64,000 bases of DNA from Pseudomonas benzenivorans (lineage in GTDB: Bacteria > Pseudomonadota > Gammaproteobacteria > Pseudomonadales > Pseudomonadaceae). Location: positions 3,534,001 to 3,598,000 of the forward strand of contig NZ_CP137892.1 of assembly GCF_033547155.1 (NCBI RefSeq). The letters are read 5' to 3'. The notes below the pieces were generated by a model. That model was not told the DNA's origin. It searched no databases and was given only the letters and a program-made list of their open reading frames with translations. Numbering within the stretch: position 1 is the first letter of the stretch; each line of letters starts with the position of its first letter. This document shows positions 20,181-30,486 of this stretch, in pieces. A program made the translations under genes and the position numbers.

Positions 20181-21127
20181 TGCTCAACCTCCTGGACAGT
20201 CGATGACCCCGCCGTCTCGGCAGCCGCCGACGCCTCCTGTTCCTGCCGCTGGCGATCGGCGGCCTCCTGCGCCTCGGCCGACTCGGTCGCGCGCTGCTCC
20301 GGGCTGCGCGGGTCGGTGAACACCAGCAACATATAGCGGCTGCGGTTGAGCTTGGCGGTGGGCACGGCGCGGACGATGGCGAAGGGCTGGCCGGAGTCGT
20401 GGACCACCTCGCTCACCGTGGCCACCGGATAGCCGGCCGGGAAGCGCTGACCGAGGCCGGAGCTGACCAGCAGGTCGCCCTCCTTGATGTCCGCGGTGTC
20501 GGCCACATGGCGCAGCTCCAGGCGCTCCGGGTTACCGGTACCGCTGGCGATGGCGCGCAGGCCATTGCGGTTGACCTGCACCGGAATGCTGTGGGTGGTG
20601 TCGGTGAGCAGCAGCACCCGCGAGGTGTAGGGCATCACCTCGACCACCTGGCCCATCAGCCCGCGGGCATCGAGCACCGGCTGGCCGAGCAGGACGCCGT
20701 CCTTCTCGCCCTTGTCGATGAGGATGCGATGGGTGAAGGGGTTGGGGTCGATGCCGATCAGCTCGGTGGCGAGCACCTCGTCGTCGACCAAGGCCGCCGA
20801 ATTGAGCAGCTCGCGCAGGCGCACGTTCTGCTCGGTGAGGGTGGCGAGCTTCTGCAGGCGGCGCTGCATCATCAGCTGCTCGGCCTTGAGCTTCTCGTTC
20901 TCCGCCGCCAGCTCGCTGCGCGAACTGAGCTCCTCGGTGGCCCCCTCCCAGAGAGTCAGGGGCAAGCGACCCAGCCAGTAGACCGGCTCGACTATCACCC
21001 CCAGCTGGCTGCGCAGGGGCTGCAGCAGGGTGAAGCGCGCATCCACCACCATCAGCGCGACCGACAGCACGGTCAGCACCAACAGGCGTACACCGAGCGA
21101 AGGTCCCTTGGCAAATAGCGGTTTGAT
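20177..21127 (-). CDS. mreC: MreC, cell-shape protein, with an apparent ATC start codon
   Basis: 316 residues if translation starts at ATC (21127). The stretch IKPLFAKGPSLGVRLLV lines up residue for residue with the E. coli MreC N-terminus as I know it (MKPIFSRGPSLQIRLIL), with the ATC-encoded residue at the Met position. GAGGA lies 7 bp upstream, and no ATG, GTG or TTG exists between the in-frame stop and this codon. The first conventional starts, a TTG at 21082 and GTG at 21079, would cut into the membrane anchor and have no ribosome site. Beyond the anchor are a coiled coil (about 70-115) and the MreC beta-barrel domains. The C-terminal 40 residues are E/A/Q-rich. It is coupled to mreD. 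Confidence 0.9.
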   Translation of the reverse strand: MKPLFAKGPSLGVRLLVLTVLSVALMVVDARFTLLQPLRSQLGVIVEPVYWLGRLPLTLWEGATEELSSRSELAAENEKLKAEQLMMQRRLQKLATLTEQNVRLRELLNSAALVDDEVLATELIGIDPNPFTHRILIDKGEKDGVLLGQPVLDARGLMGQVVEVMPYTSRVLLLTDTTHSIPVQVNRNGLRAIASGTGNPERLELRHVADTADIKEGDLLVSSGLGQRFPAGYPVATVSEVVHDSGQPFAIVRAVPTAKLNRSRYMLLVFTDPRSPEQRATESAEAQEAADRQRQEQEASAAAETAGSSTVQEVEQ

Positions 21128-21161
21128 GGGCGATTCCTCAAGACGTCAGGCGGCAATAAAA

Positions 21162-21194
21162 AGCTGCAAGCGGATAAGGACCCGGCTTGCAGCT
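21162..21194 (-). terminator. Intrinsic terminator between mreB and mreC
   Basis: On the minus strand a 10-bp stem (AGCTGCAAGC / GCTTGCAGCT) with a 13-nt loop is followed directly by TTTTTATTG. It lies 20 bp after the mreB stop and 35 bp before the mreC start, so it should reduce read-through from mreB into mreCD. Confidence 0.8.
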
Positions 21195-21214
21195 CGAGAC
21201 GAGGGACTGGCGCC

Positions 21215-22300
<1,086 letters not shown>

Positions 22301-22481
22301 CTAACAACGGGAGGGATTTTGAGCAAGGCGCCGATATGTTAGATTGCCTGTTTTTCCGGGCTCCAGAGCCCATCATCGCGGCCTTTGACCGCCAGCTCAC
22401 GGCATCCGTTCCCTGCATCTTTTTGCATGCACGGCGCCCCGTTCACAATTTCCACTGGCTGCCCTCTATTGGAGAACCCCA

Positions 22482-22769
22482 ATGGCGCTTGAACGCTCCG
22501 ACGTGGAAAAAATCGCCCACCTGGCCCGCCTGGGCCTGAGTGAAGACGATATTCCGCGCACCACCGAGACCCTCAACAGCATCCTCGGCCTGGTCGACCA
22601 GATGCAGGCGGTGGACACCACCGGCATCGAGCCCCTGGCCCACCCGCTGGAAGCCACCCAGCGCCTGCGCGCCGACGCAGTGCGCGAAGAAAACCAGCGC
22701 GACGCCTACCAGGCCATCGCCCCGGCCGTGGAAAACGGCCTGTACCTGGTTCCGAAAGTCATCGAGTAA
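22482..22769 (+). CDS. gatC: GatC, subunit C of Asp/Glu-tRNA amidotransferase
   Basis: 95 residues, with the typical [16 protein letters not shown] opening. GatC is a small chaperone-like strap holding GatA and GatB together. AATCC/GGAG spacing before the ATG is good (TTGGAGAACCCCAATGG). It is followed by gatA after 16 bp. Confidence 0.95.
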   Translation: MALERSDVEKIAHLARLGLSEDDIPRTTETLNSILGLVDQMQAVDTTGIEPLAHPLEATQRLRADAVREENQRDAYQAIAPAVENGLYLVPKVIE

Positions 22770-22785
22770 GGGAATGAGCCACGCC

Positions 22786-24237
22786 ATGCATCAATTGACC
22801 CTGGCCGAGATCGCCCGCGCCCTCGCCGCCAAGCAATTTTCCGCCGAGGAACTGACCCGCGAGCTGCTGGCGCGCATCCAGCGCCTCGACCCGCAGCTCA
22901 ACAGTTTCATCAGCGTCACCGAGGAGCAGGCCCTGGCCCAGGCCAAGGCCGCCGACGCGCGCCGCGCCAGCGGCGAGAACGGCGCCCTGCTCGGCGCACC
23001 GATCGGCCACAAGGACCTGTTCTGCACCCAGGGCGTGCTGACCAGCTGCGCCTCCAAGATCCTGCAGGGCTTCAAGGCGCCCTACGACGCCACGGTGGTG
23101 GAGAAGCTCGCCAGCGCCGGCGCGGTGACCCTGGGCAAGCTGAACATGGACGAATTCGCCATGGGCTCGGCCAACGAGTCCAGCCACTACGGCCCGGTGA
23201 AGAACCCCTGGAACCTCGAGCGCGTGCCCGGCGGTTCCTCCGGCGGCTCGGCCGCCGCGGTGGCCGCGCGCCTGCTGCCGGCCGCCACCGGCACCGACAC
23301 CGGCGGCTCGATCCGCCAGCCGGCGGCGCTGACCAACCTCACCGGCCTCAAGCCGACCTACGGCCGCGTGTCGCGCTGGGGCATGATCGCCTACGCCTCC
23401 AGCCTCGATCAGGGCGGCCCGCTGGCCCGCACCGCCGAGGACTGCGCGCTGCTGCTGCAGGCCATGGCCGGCTTCGACCCGAAGGACAGCACCTGCGTCG
23501 ACCAGCCGGTGGACGACTACCTGGCCGCCCTGAATCAGCCGCTGGCCGGCCTGCGCATCGGCCTGCCCAAGGAATACTTCGGCGCCGGCCTCGACGCGCG
23601 CATCGGCGAGAAGGTCATGGCGGTGATCGAGGAGCTGAAGAGGCTCGGCGCCTCGGTCAAGGACATCAGCCTGCCGAACATGCAGCACGCGATCCCGGCC
23701 TACTACGTGATCGCACCGGCCGAGGCCAGCTCCAACCTGTCGCGCTTCGACGGCGTGCGTTTCGGCTACCGCTGCGAGAACCCGGTCAACCTGGAAGACC
23801 TGTACAAGCGCTCGCGTGGCGAGGGCTTCGGTGCCGAGGTCAAGCGGCGCATCATGGTCGGCACCTACGCGCTGTCCGCCGGCTACTACGACGCCTACTA
23901 CCTCAAGGCGCAGAAGATCCGCCGGCTGATCAAGAACGACTTCGTCAAGGCGTTCGAGGAGGTCGATGTGATCCTCGGCCCGACCACGCCGAACCCGGCC
24001 TGGAGGCTCGGCGAGAAGAGCAACGACCCGGTCTCCGCCTACCTGGAAGATATCTACACCATCACCGCCAACCTGGCCGGCATCCCCGGCCTGTCGATGC
24101 CCGCCGGCTTCGTCGACGGCCTGCCGGTCGGCGTGCAGCTGCTCGCCCCCTATTTCCAGGAAGGCCGCCTGCTCAATGTTGCGCACCAGTACCAGACGGT
24201 GACCGACTGGCATCAACAAGCTCCGGCTGGATTCTGA
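22786..24237 (+). CDS. gatA: GatA, amidase subunit of Asp/Glu-tRNA amidotransferase
   Basis: 483 residues from the ATG at 22786 ([13 protein letters not shown]). The amidase triad is Lys76 (IGHKDLF), cis-Ser151 (GGSSGGSAA) and Ser175 (TDTGGSIR). It releases ammonia from glutamine for GatB. An in-frame ATG at 22774 would add MSHA; its spacing to AGGG is too short, so the later start is preferred but not proven. Central gene of gatCAB. Confidence 0.96.
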   Translation: MHQLTLAEIARALAAKQFSAEELTRELLARIQRLDPQLNSFISVTEEQALAQAKAADARRASGENGALLGAPIGHKDLFCTQGVLTSCASKILQGFKAPYDATVVEKLASAGAVTLGKLNMDEFAMGSANESSHYGPVKNPWNLERVPGGSSGGSAAAVAARLLPAATGTDTGGSIRQPAALTNLTGLKPTYGRVSRWGMIAYASSLDQGGPLARTAEDCALLLQAMAGFDPKDSTCVDQPVDDYLAALNQPLAGLRIGLPKEYFGAGLDARIGEKVMAVIEELKRLGASVKDISLPNMQHAIPAYYVIAPAEASSNLSRFDGVRFGYRCENPVNLEDLYKRSRGEGFGAEVKRRIMVGTYALSAGYYDAYYLKAQKIRRLIKNDFVKAFEEVDVILGPTTPNPAWRLGEKSNDPVSAYLEDIYTITANLAGIPGLSMPAGFVDGLPVGVQLLAPYFQEGRLLNVAHQYQTVTDWHQQAPAGF

Positions 24238-24248
24238 GGACGATAGAG

Positions 24249-25694
24249 ATGCAATGGGAAACAGTCATCGGGCTTGAGATCCACGCTCAGCTCAGCACCC
24301 AATCGAAGATCTTCTCCGCCAGCGCCACCGGCTTCGGCGCCGAGCCCAACACCCAGGCCAGCCTGGTCGACCTGGGCATGCCCGGCACTTTGCCGGTGCT
24401 CAACGAAGAAGCCGTGCGCATGGCCTGCAAGTTCGGCCTGGCGATCGACGCCGAGATCGCACCGAAGAACGTCTTCGCGCGCAAGAACTACTTCTACCCG
24501 GACCTGCCCAAGGGCTACCAGACCAGCCAGATGGACCACCCCATAGTCGGCAAGGGCCACCTGGACATCACCCTGGAAGACGGCACGGTCAAGCGCATCG
24601 GCATCACCCGCGCGCACCTGGAAGAGGATGCCGGCAAGAGCCTGCACGAAGACTTCCACGGCATGAGCGGCATCGACCTCAACCGCGCCGGCACGCCGCT
24701 GCTGGAGATCGTCTCCGAGCCGGACATCCGCTCCGCCAAGGAGGCAGTGGCCTACGTCAAGGCCATCCACGCCCTGGTGCGCTACTTAGGGATTTGCGAC
24801 GGCAACATGGCCGAGGGCTCGCTACGCTGCGACTGCAACGTCTCGGTGCGGCCCAAGGGCCAGGCCGAGTTCGGCACCCGCGCCGAGATCAAGAACGTCA
24901 ACTCCTTCCGCTTCATCGAGAAGGCCATCAACCACGAGGTGCAGCGGCAGATCGAGCTAATCGAGGACGGCGGCACGGTGGTGCAGGAAACCCGCCTGTA
25001 CGACCCGAACAAGGACGAGACGCGCTCGATGCGCAGCAAGGAAGAAGCCAACGACTACCGCTACTTCCCCTGCCCCGACCTGCTGCCGGTGGTGATCGAG
25101 CCGAGCTTCCTCGAGGCGATCCGCGCCGGCCTGCCGGAGCTGCCGGTGCAGAAGCGCGAGCGCTTCGAGCGCGAATTCGGCCTGTCGGCCTACGACGCCA
25201 GCGTGCTGGCCGCCAGCCGCGAGCTGGCCGACTACTTCGAGCAGGTGCAGCAGGTCTGCGGCGACGCCAAGCTGGCGGCCAACTGGGTGATGGGCGAGCT
25301 GTCCAGCCTGCTCAACAAGGAAGGTCTGGAGATCGAGCAGTCGCCGGTCTCCGCCGCACAGCTGGGCGGGATGATCCTGCGCATCAAGGACAACACCATC
25401 AGCGGCAAGATCGCCAAGATGGTGTTCGAGGCCATGGCCGCCGGCGAAGGCGACGCCGACGCGATCATCGAGAGCAAGGGCCTCAAGCAGGTCACCGACT
25501 CCGGCGCCATCGAGGCCATGCTCGACGAGGTGCTGGCGGCCAATGCCGAACAGGTCGAGCAGTACCGCGCCGCCGATGAAGCCAAGCGCGGCAAGATGTT
25601 CGGCTTCTTCGTCGGCCAGGCCATGAAGGCCTCCAAGGGCAAGGCCAACCCCGGCCAGGTGAACCAACTGCTGAAGCAGAAGCTCGAAGGGTAA
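24249..25694 (+). CDS. gatB: GatB, kinase/transamidase subunit of Asp/Glu-tRNA amidotransferase
   Basis: 481 residues starting [15 protein letters not shown]. The GatB cradle domain with the conserved [10 protein letters not shown] and [17 protein letters not shown] motifs occupies the first 290 residues; a helical and a YqeY-like tail follows and binds the tRNA. It converts misacylated Glu-tRNA(Gln) or Asp-tRNA(Asn). It starts 11 bp after gatA. Confidence 0.96.
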   Translation: MQWETVIGLEIHAQLSTQSKIFSASATGFGAEPNTQASLVDLGMPGTLPVLNEEAVRMACKFGLAIDAEIAPKNVFARKNYFYPDLPKGYQTSQMDHPIVGKGHLDITLEDGTVKRIGITRAHLEEDAGKSLHEDFHGMSGIDLNRAGTPLLEIVSEPDIRSAKEAVAYVKAIHALVRYLGICDGNMAEGSLRCDCNVSVRPKGQAEFGTRAEIKNVNSFRFIEKAINHEVQRQIELIEDGGTVVQETRLYDPNKDETRSMRSKEEANDYRYFPCPDLLPVVIEPSFLEAIRAGLPELPVQKRERFEREFGLSAYDASVLAASRELADYFEQVQQVCGDAKLAANWVMGELSSLLNKEGLEIEQSPVSAAQLGGMILRIKDNTISGKIAKMVFEAMAAGEGDADAIIESKGLKQVTDSGAIEAMLDEVLAANAEQVEQYRAADEAKRGKMFGFFVGQAMKASKGKANPGQVNQLLKQKLEG

Positions 25695-25747
25695 GCCGGG
25701 CCGGGCCCCAAGGCCCGAACGGCACACAGGGATGTCGGCAACATGCG

Positions 25748-25771
25748 ACGCCGGGGCCTGCCCCGGCGTTT
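25748..25771 (+). terminator. Terminator after gatB
   Basis: ACGCCGGG / CCCGGCGT stem around a GCCTGC loop, followed by TTTATCC. It lies 53 bp after gatB and ends 21 bp before the next ATG, so the lipoprotein gene that follows should have its own start of transcription or a read-through signal. Confidence 0.7.
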
Positions 25772-25792
25772 ATCCATCCGGAGAGACTACCT

Positions 25793-26164
25793 ATGCATCG
25801 TTTCGCTCTGCTGCTGGCGTTGTTCGCCCTGCTTTCCGGCTGCGCCGGCCAGCGCGTCGCCGACGGCGGTTACAGCGCCGAAGGTAAGGCCTCCTATTAC
25901 GGCGCCCGCCACCACGGCAAGAAGACCGCCAGCGGCGAGCGCTTCGACCAGCACGCCCTGACCGCCGCCCACCGCAGCCTGCCGTTCGGCAGCCGGGTGC
26001 AGGTGACCAACCTGCGCAACGACAAGAGCGTGGTGGTGCGCATCAACGACCGCGGCCCCTATGCCCGCGGGCGCATCATCGACCTGTCGAAGGAGGCCGC
26101 CGCACGCCTCGACATGCTCCGCGCCGGCGTGGTGCCGGTGCGCGTGCAAGCGCTGGCCGACTGA
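25793..26164 (+). CDS. Small RlpA-like lipoprotein (double-psi beta-barrel only)
   Basis: 123 residues. A lipoprotein signal ends in LSGC with Cys17 as the lipidated residue. The rest is a single RlpA-like double-psi beta-barrel ([19 protein letters not shown]; later [18 protein letters not shown]). RlpA proteins are lytic transglycosylases acting on denuded glycan; the full-length RlpA also has a SPOR domain, absent here, so this is the short paralogue seen after gatB in pseudomonads. Septal targeting is therefore doubtful. Confidence 0.88.
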   Translation: MHRFALLLALFALLSGCAGQRVADGGYSAEGKASYYGARHHGKKTASGERFDQHALTAAHRSLPFGSRVQVTNLRNDKSVVVRINDRGPYARGRIIDLSKEAAARLDMLRAGVVPVRVQALAD

Positions 26165-26265
26165 CGCGCCCGGCCTTTACACGCGGTTACCAATAACCGC
26201 CCTGCCCCTCTAGCCCAGCGCGTGCGGATGGCTACACTGGCCGCACCTTTCTGGAGCCCCTCGCC

Positions 26266-27354
26266 ATGACCCTGATGACCTTCGTTTACCTGATCGCCGG
26301 CCTGCTATTGCTGGTAGCCGGTGCCGAAGTACTGGTGCGCGGCGCCGCCAAACTGGCGGCGCAGTTCGGCATCCCGCCGCTGATCATCGGCCTGACCGTG
26401 GTGGCCTTCGGCACCAGCGCCCCGGAAACCGCGGTGAGCGTGCAGGCCGCGGTGAACGGCAGCGGCGACCTGGCCATCGGCAACGTGCTCGGCAGCAACA
26501 TCGCCAACGTTTTGCTGATCCTCGGCACCACCGCGCTGATCGCCCCGCTGGTGGTGTCGCGCCAGCTGATCCGCCTGGACGTGCCGATCATGATCGGCGC
26601 CAGCCTGCTCACCCTGGCCCTGGCCTGGGACGGCCAGCTGAGCCGGCTCGATGGCGCCCTGCTGTTCGCCGGGGTACTGGCCTACACCGGCTTCCTGATC
26701 GTCAGCAGTCGCAAGGAGCAGAGCGGCGCCGACGACGAGTTCGCCAAGGAGTTCGGCCTGCACGAGACGCCCAAGCCCCATGCCAGCCTGATCAACCTGG
26801 GCCTGCTGATCGGCGGCCTGGTGCTGCTGGTCGGCGGCTCCAACCTGCTGGTCGAGGGTGCGGTCGGCTTGGCCCGCGCCCTGGGCCTGTCGGAACTGGT
26901 GATCGGCCTGACCGTGGTGGCGGTCGGCACCTCGCTGCCGGAGCTGGCGACCTCGGTGATGGCGGTGCTCAAGGGCGAGCGGGACATCGCCGTGGGCAAC
27001 ATAGTCGGCAGCAACATCTTCAACCTGCTCTGCGTGCTGGGCCTGGCCTCGCTGGTGTCGCCGCTACCGATCACGGTGCCGGCCAACGCCCTGGCCTTCG
27101 ACTTCCCGGTGATGATCGCGGTCAGCATCGCCTGCTTGCCGATCTTCTTCTCCGGCTACCGCATCAACCGCTGGGAGGGCCTGCTGTTCCTGGCCTACTA
27201 CGCGGCCTACACCCTGTACCTGGTGCTCACGGCCAACGCCCGGCCCTTCGCCGACATCTTCGCCGCCGCCATGCTCGGCTATGCCCTGCCGCTGACCGCG
27301 GTGACCCTGCTGGTGGTCGGCGCCCGCGCCTGGCATCGTCAGCGCCCCGCCTGA
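26266..27354 (+). CDS. Calcium/sodium antiporter (CaCA family, YrbG-like)
   Basis: 362 residues, about ten transmembrane helices in two inverted halves. The two alpha-repeats are clear: GTSAPETAVSVQAAV followed by GNVLGSNIANVLLILG near residues 50-90, and GTSLPELATSVMAV with GNIVGSNIFNLLCVLG near 225-265. This is the K+-independent exchanger type. The start ATG at 26266 is preceded by CTGGAG. It converges on the AEC gene with only 10 bp between. Confidence 0.92.
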   Translation: MTLMTFVYLIAGLLLLVAGAEVLVRGAAKLAAQFGIPPLIIGLTVVAFGTSAPETAVSVQAAVNGSGDLAIGNVLGSNIANVLLILGTTALIAPLVVSRQLIRLDVPIMIGASLLTLALAWDGQLSRLDGALLFAGVLAYTGFLIVSSRKEQSGADDEFAKEFGLHETPKPHASLINLGLLIGGLVLLVGGSNLLVEGAVGLARALGLSELVIGLTVVAVGTSLPELATSVMAVLKGERDIAVGNIVGSNIFNLLCVLGLASLVSPLPITVPANALAFDFPVMIAVSIACLPIFFSGYRINRWEGLLFLAYYAAYTLYLVLTANARPFADIFAAAMLGYALPLTAVTLLVVGARAWHRQRPA

Positions 27355-27364
27355 GGCTCGCGCC

Positions 27365-28306
27365 CTAGGTCCAGCCGGCCCACTGCAACAGCAGCAGACC
27401 GAGGTTGATGGTCACCACCCCGGCCAGGGTGGTGACCACCACGATCACCGCGGCCAGCTGGTGGTTGCCGCCCATGGCCCGGGCCATGACGAAACTGGCC
27501 GCGGCGGTGGGACTGGCGAAGTAGAAGAACAGGATACCCAGGTCGGCGCCACGAAAACCCCACAGCCAGGCGCCCAGGGTCGCCAGCAGCGGCAGCCAGA
27601 CCATCTTCATCGCACTGGCGCTGAGGGCGACGGCGCTGCTCTCGCGCAGCGAGGCCAGGGACAGGGTGCCGCCGATGCAGATCAGCGCCAGGGGCAGGGT
27701 CATCTGCGCGAAGTACTGCCCCGACAGCAGCAGCCAGTTCGGCAGGGGCCATTGCCAGTAGGCCACCGGCATGGCCAGCAGCACGCCGACGATCAACGGA
27801 TTGCGGATGATGCTCAGGCCGATCGCCCGGGGGTCGGACTTGCCGACGGGGCTGTAGATCGCCAGGACGATGGCCGCGAGCACGTTGTAGCAGAGGATCA
27901 CCACCCCGGCCAGGACGCTGCCCACCGCCAGGCCGTAGTCGCCATACAGGCTGGTGGCCAGGGCCAGGCCGACAATGCCGTTGTTGCCGCGAAAGGCGCC
28001 CTGGGTATAGATGCCGCGATCCGCCGTGGGGCAACGCCAGATGGCCCAGCCCCAGGCGATCGCAAAGCACGCCAGGGTCGCCAGCACGAAGTAGAGCAGC
28101 AGCGCCGGCTGCAACGCGGTGCTCAGGTCGGCCCTGACGATGCCGAGAAACAGCAGGGTCGGCATGGTGCCGCGGAACACCAGGGACGAGGCGGTGTTGA
28201 TGAAGGCCGTGTCGATCCAGCCCAAGCGCTTGAGCACCACGCCGAGAAACAGCATGGCGAAGACCGGTGCGGTGACGGCGAGGGTTTGCTGGACGACGGC
28301 GAGCAT
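27365..28306 (-). CDS. AEC-family (auxin efflux carrier-like) membrane transporter
   Basis: 313 residues, about ten transmembrane helices in two five-helix halves, with the membrane-transport (PF03547-type) pattern including FRGNNGIVGLAL in the first half and a late GLLLLQWAGWT end. Substrate is unknown; bacterial members move organic acids or amino acids. A 12-bp palindrome lies 20 bp before the ATG. Confidence 0.85.
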   Translation of the reverse strand: MLAVVQQTLAVTAPVFAMLFLGVVLKRLGWIDTAFINTASSLVFRGTMPTLLFLGIVRADLSTALQPALLLYFVLATLACFAIAWGWAIWRCPTADRGIYTQGAFRGNNGIVGLALATSLYGDYGLAVGSVLAGVVILCYNVLAAIVLAIYSPVGKSDPRAIGLSIIRNPLIVGVLLAMPVAYWQWPLPNWLLLSGQYFAQMTLPLALICIGGTLSLASLRESSAVALSASAMKMVWLPLLATLGAWLWGFRGADLGILFFYFASPTAAASFVMARAMGGNHQLAAVIVVVTTLAGVVTINLGLLLLQWAGWT

Positions 28307-28325
28307 GGCGACCCCGGACTATTAG

Positions 28326-28337
28326 TTAGCCGGCTAA
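28326..28337. promoter_or_regulatory. Perfect 12-bp palindrome upstream of the AEC transporter gene
   Basis: TTAGCCGGCTAA lies 20 bp before the AEC start codon, inside ATTAG-TTAGCCGGCTAA-TGAT, where an extra ATTAG adds a partial repeat. Size and place fit an operator for a small dimeric regulator, but no regulator gene is adjacent. Confidence 0.35.
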
Positions 28338-28426
28338 TGATACCGTCATCGCCGAAAAAGCGCCGCGGTTTTCCGCCCCGGCCGGGCAACGTCCAGCCCG
28401 CTAGCCGAGCCGCCCTGCCCGCTGTG

Positions 28427-28987
28427 TCAGCGCCGTACCGGACGCTTCTGCAACTTGCGCTGCAGGGTGCGCCGGTGCATGCCCAGGGCCCGGGCGGTGG
28501 CGGAGATATTGCCTTCGTGCTCGGCCAATACCCGCTGGATGTGCTCCCACTGCAGGCGATCGACCGACATGGGGTTGTCCGGCACCAGGCTGTCGAGGTC
28601 GGCATGCTGGGTCAGCAGCGCGGCCAGCACGTCGTCGGCATCGGCCGGCTTGCACAGGTAGTTGCAGGCGCCGCGCTTGATCGCCTCCACCGCGGTGGCG
28701 ATGCTCGAATAGCCGGTGAGGATCACCACGCGCATCTCGGCATCCAGCTCCAGCAGCTTGGGCAGCAGCACCAGGCCGGAGTCGCCCTCCATCTTCAGGT
28801 CGACCACGGCGTAGTCCGGCAGGTCCTGCTGGGCCAGGACCAGGCCCTCCTCGGCCGAGCCGGCGGTGGACACCCGCAGGCCGCGGCTGCTCATGGCCCG
28901 GGCCATGACCCGGGTGAAGGTCGGGTCGTCGTCGACCAGCAACAGGTGGGGTTGCTCTTCGCCATCGAACAGCGGCTCGTCACTCAT
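28427..28987 (-). CDS. roxR: RoxR (RegA/PrrA-type) response regulator
   Basis: 186 residues. Receiver domain with the acidic pair at 20-21, phospho-acceptor D63 (VVDLKME) and K113-region; then a short linker and a Fis-type helix-turn-helix near the C-terminus (GNISATARALGMHRRTLQRK). Partner of RoxS, encoded 23 bp upstream on the same strand. In P. aeruginosa RoxSR activates the cyanide-insensitive oxidase and respiratory genes. Confidence 0.95.
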   Translation of the reverse strand: MSDEPLFDGEEQPHLLLVDDDPTFTRVMARAMSSRGLRVSTAGSAEEGLVLAQQDLPDYAVVDLKMEGDSGLVLLPKLLELDAEMRVVILTGYSSIATAVEAIKRGACNYLCKPADADDVLAALLTQHADLDSLVPDNPMSVDRLQWEHIQRVLAEHEGNISATARALGMHRRTLQRKLQKRPVRR

Positions 28988-29010
28988 GTCTCACTCCTTT
29001 CTGGCCGGGC

Positions 29011-30264
29011 TCAGGTCCGGCCGTAGGCCCGCGGCAGCTTCAGCTCGGTGAGGGTGCCGCCCTCTTCGTGGTTATACAACTTTACCGTGCCGCCGGCACG
29101 GGTGACGCTGGCCTGGCTGAGAAACAGTCCCAGGCCGAAGCCCTTGCCCTTGGTGGTGAAGAAGGGCCGGCCGAGCTGCTCGGCGATGGCCAGGGGCACG
29201 CCGGCGCCGTGGTCGCGGATGCTCAGGCGCAACCACTGATGATCCCAGTCCAGGCGCACGTCGAGCTTGTCCGGGCAGGCGTCGGCGGCATTGTTCAACA
29301 GGTTGAGCAGGGCCTGGGTCAGGTCCGCCGGCGGCATGAGCCGTGGCGGCGTGCCGCGGCCGACGCACTGGTAGCGGTAGCTGGCCTCGGGGCGCATCAG
29401 GTGCCAGCGGTTGAGCGCGGTCTCCAGCCACTCGACGCAGGACTGCTCGACCACCGCCTGGCGACGGTCGGCCTCGGCGGCACGCACCAGCTGCTGCAGG
29501 GTGTCCTTGCACAGCCGGACCTGTTCCTGCAGCACCGCCAGGTCCTCCTGCAACATGGGCTCCTGGTGTTCGCGGCGCAGCTCCTTGATCAGCACGCTCA
29601 TGGTCGCCAGCGGCGTGCCCAGCTCATGGGCGGCGCCGGCGGCCTGGGTGGCCACGGCGAGCAGCTGCTGGTCGCGCAGGCCCTCCTCGCGGCGCTCGGC
29701 GCGCAGCTCCTCCTGGTGACGCAACTCCTCGGCCATCTTGGCGACGAAGAAGGTGATCAGCGCCGCGGCCAGGGCGAAGCTCAGCCACATGCCGTAGATC
29801 AGCAGGCTCTCCCGCGGTCCCGGGGGCAACTCCAGGGGATGGGACCACACCAGCAGCAGGGTATAGCCGGCCAGGGCCAGGCCGGACAGGACGATGGTGA
29901 ACAGCCAGGGCAGGGTCGCCGCGGCGATGGTCAGGGGCACCAGGTAGTAGGACACGAAGGGGTTGGTCGAGCCGCCGGTGTAGTACAGCAGCACGCTGTG
30001 GATGATCAGGTCGCAGCCCAGCTGCACCGCGTACTCCTGCTCGGTGACCGGCCAGGGGCCGCGCAGGCGCACGGCGGTGAGCAGGCAGAGGACGAAGGAC
30101 ACGCCCAGGGTGACGCTGAGTTCCAGCCAGGGCAGGGGCAGCAGGCCCGAGTGGTAGGCCAGGCCCACCGAGCCGGCCTGCGCGGCCAGCACCAGGATAC
30201 GAATCAGGGTCAGGCGCCAGAGGTTCTGTCGACTGGCCGACAACAACTGCACGGGTGCGAGCAT
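29011..30264 (-). CDS. roxS: RoxS (RegB/PrrB-type) redox sensor histidine kinase
   Basis: 417 residues from the ATG at 30264 (MLAPVQLLS). Six hydrophobic helices fill about residues 20-175; the H-box AHELGTPLATMSVLIKE and an HATPase domain (NLLNNAADA; GLGLFLSQ) follow. It senses the state of the respiratory chain, by analogy with RegB. A longer frame to 30336 exists but adds no conserved sequence. Operon with roxR. Confidence 0.94.
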   Translation of the reverse strand: MLAPVQLLSASRQNLWRLTLIRILVLAAQAGSVGLAYHSGLLPLPWLELSVTLGVSFVLCLLTAVRLRGPWPVTEQEYAVQLGCDLIIHSVLLYYTGGSTNPFVSYYLVPLTIAAATLPWLFTIVLSGLALAGYTLLLVWSHPLELPPGPRESLLIYGMWLSFALAAALITFFVAKMAEELRHQEELRAERREEGLRDQQLLAVATQAAGAAHELGTPLATMSVLIKELRREHQEPMLQEDLAVLQEQVRLCKDTLQQLVRAAEADRRQAVVEQSCVEWLETALNRWHLMRPEASYRYQCVGRGTPPRLMPPADLTQALLNLLNNAADACPDKLDVRLDWDHQWLRLSIRDHGAGVPLAIAEQLGRPFFTTKGKGFGLGLFLSQASVTRAGGTVKLYNHEEGGTLTELKLPRAYGRT

Positions 30265-30486
30265 GGGCTCTCCAGATAGCCGCGGTTTGCGAGCCGAGCG
30301 AGTATAACCAAGGCTCCGCGCCGCCCACTGCGGCAACTGGCCGCAGCGGGCGTGTTTCGACGACGCCTGAGCAGGACTCGCACTATTTCGCGAAAACAGG
30401 AACTGCGGCCAACCCGGAAAGTCGGATAACTTCGTCTACCCCAGGAATGCGCACGCCCGTGCGCGCAATGCTCACAAGGAGCCGTC

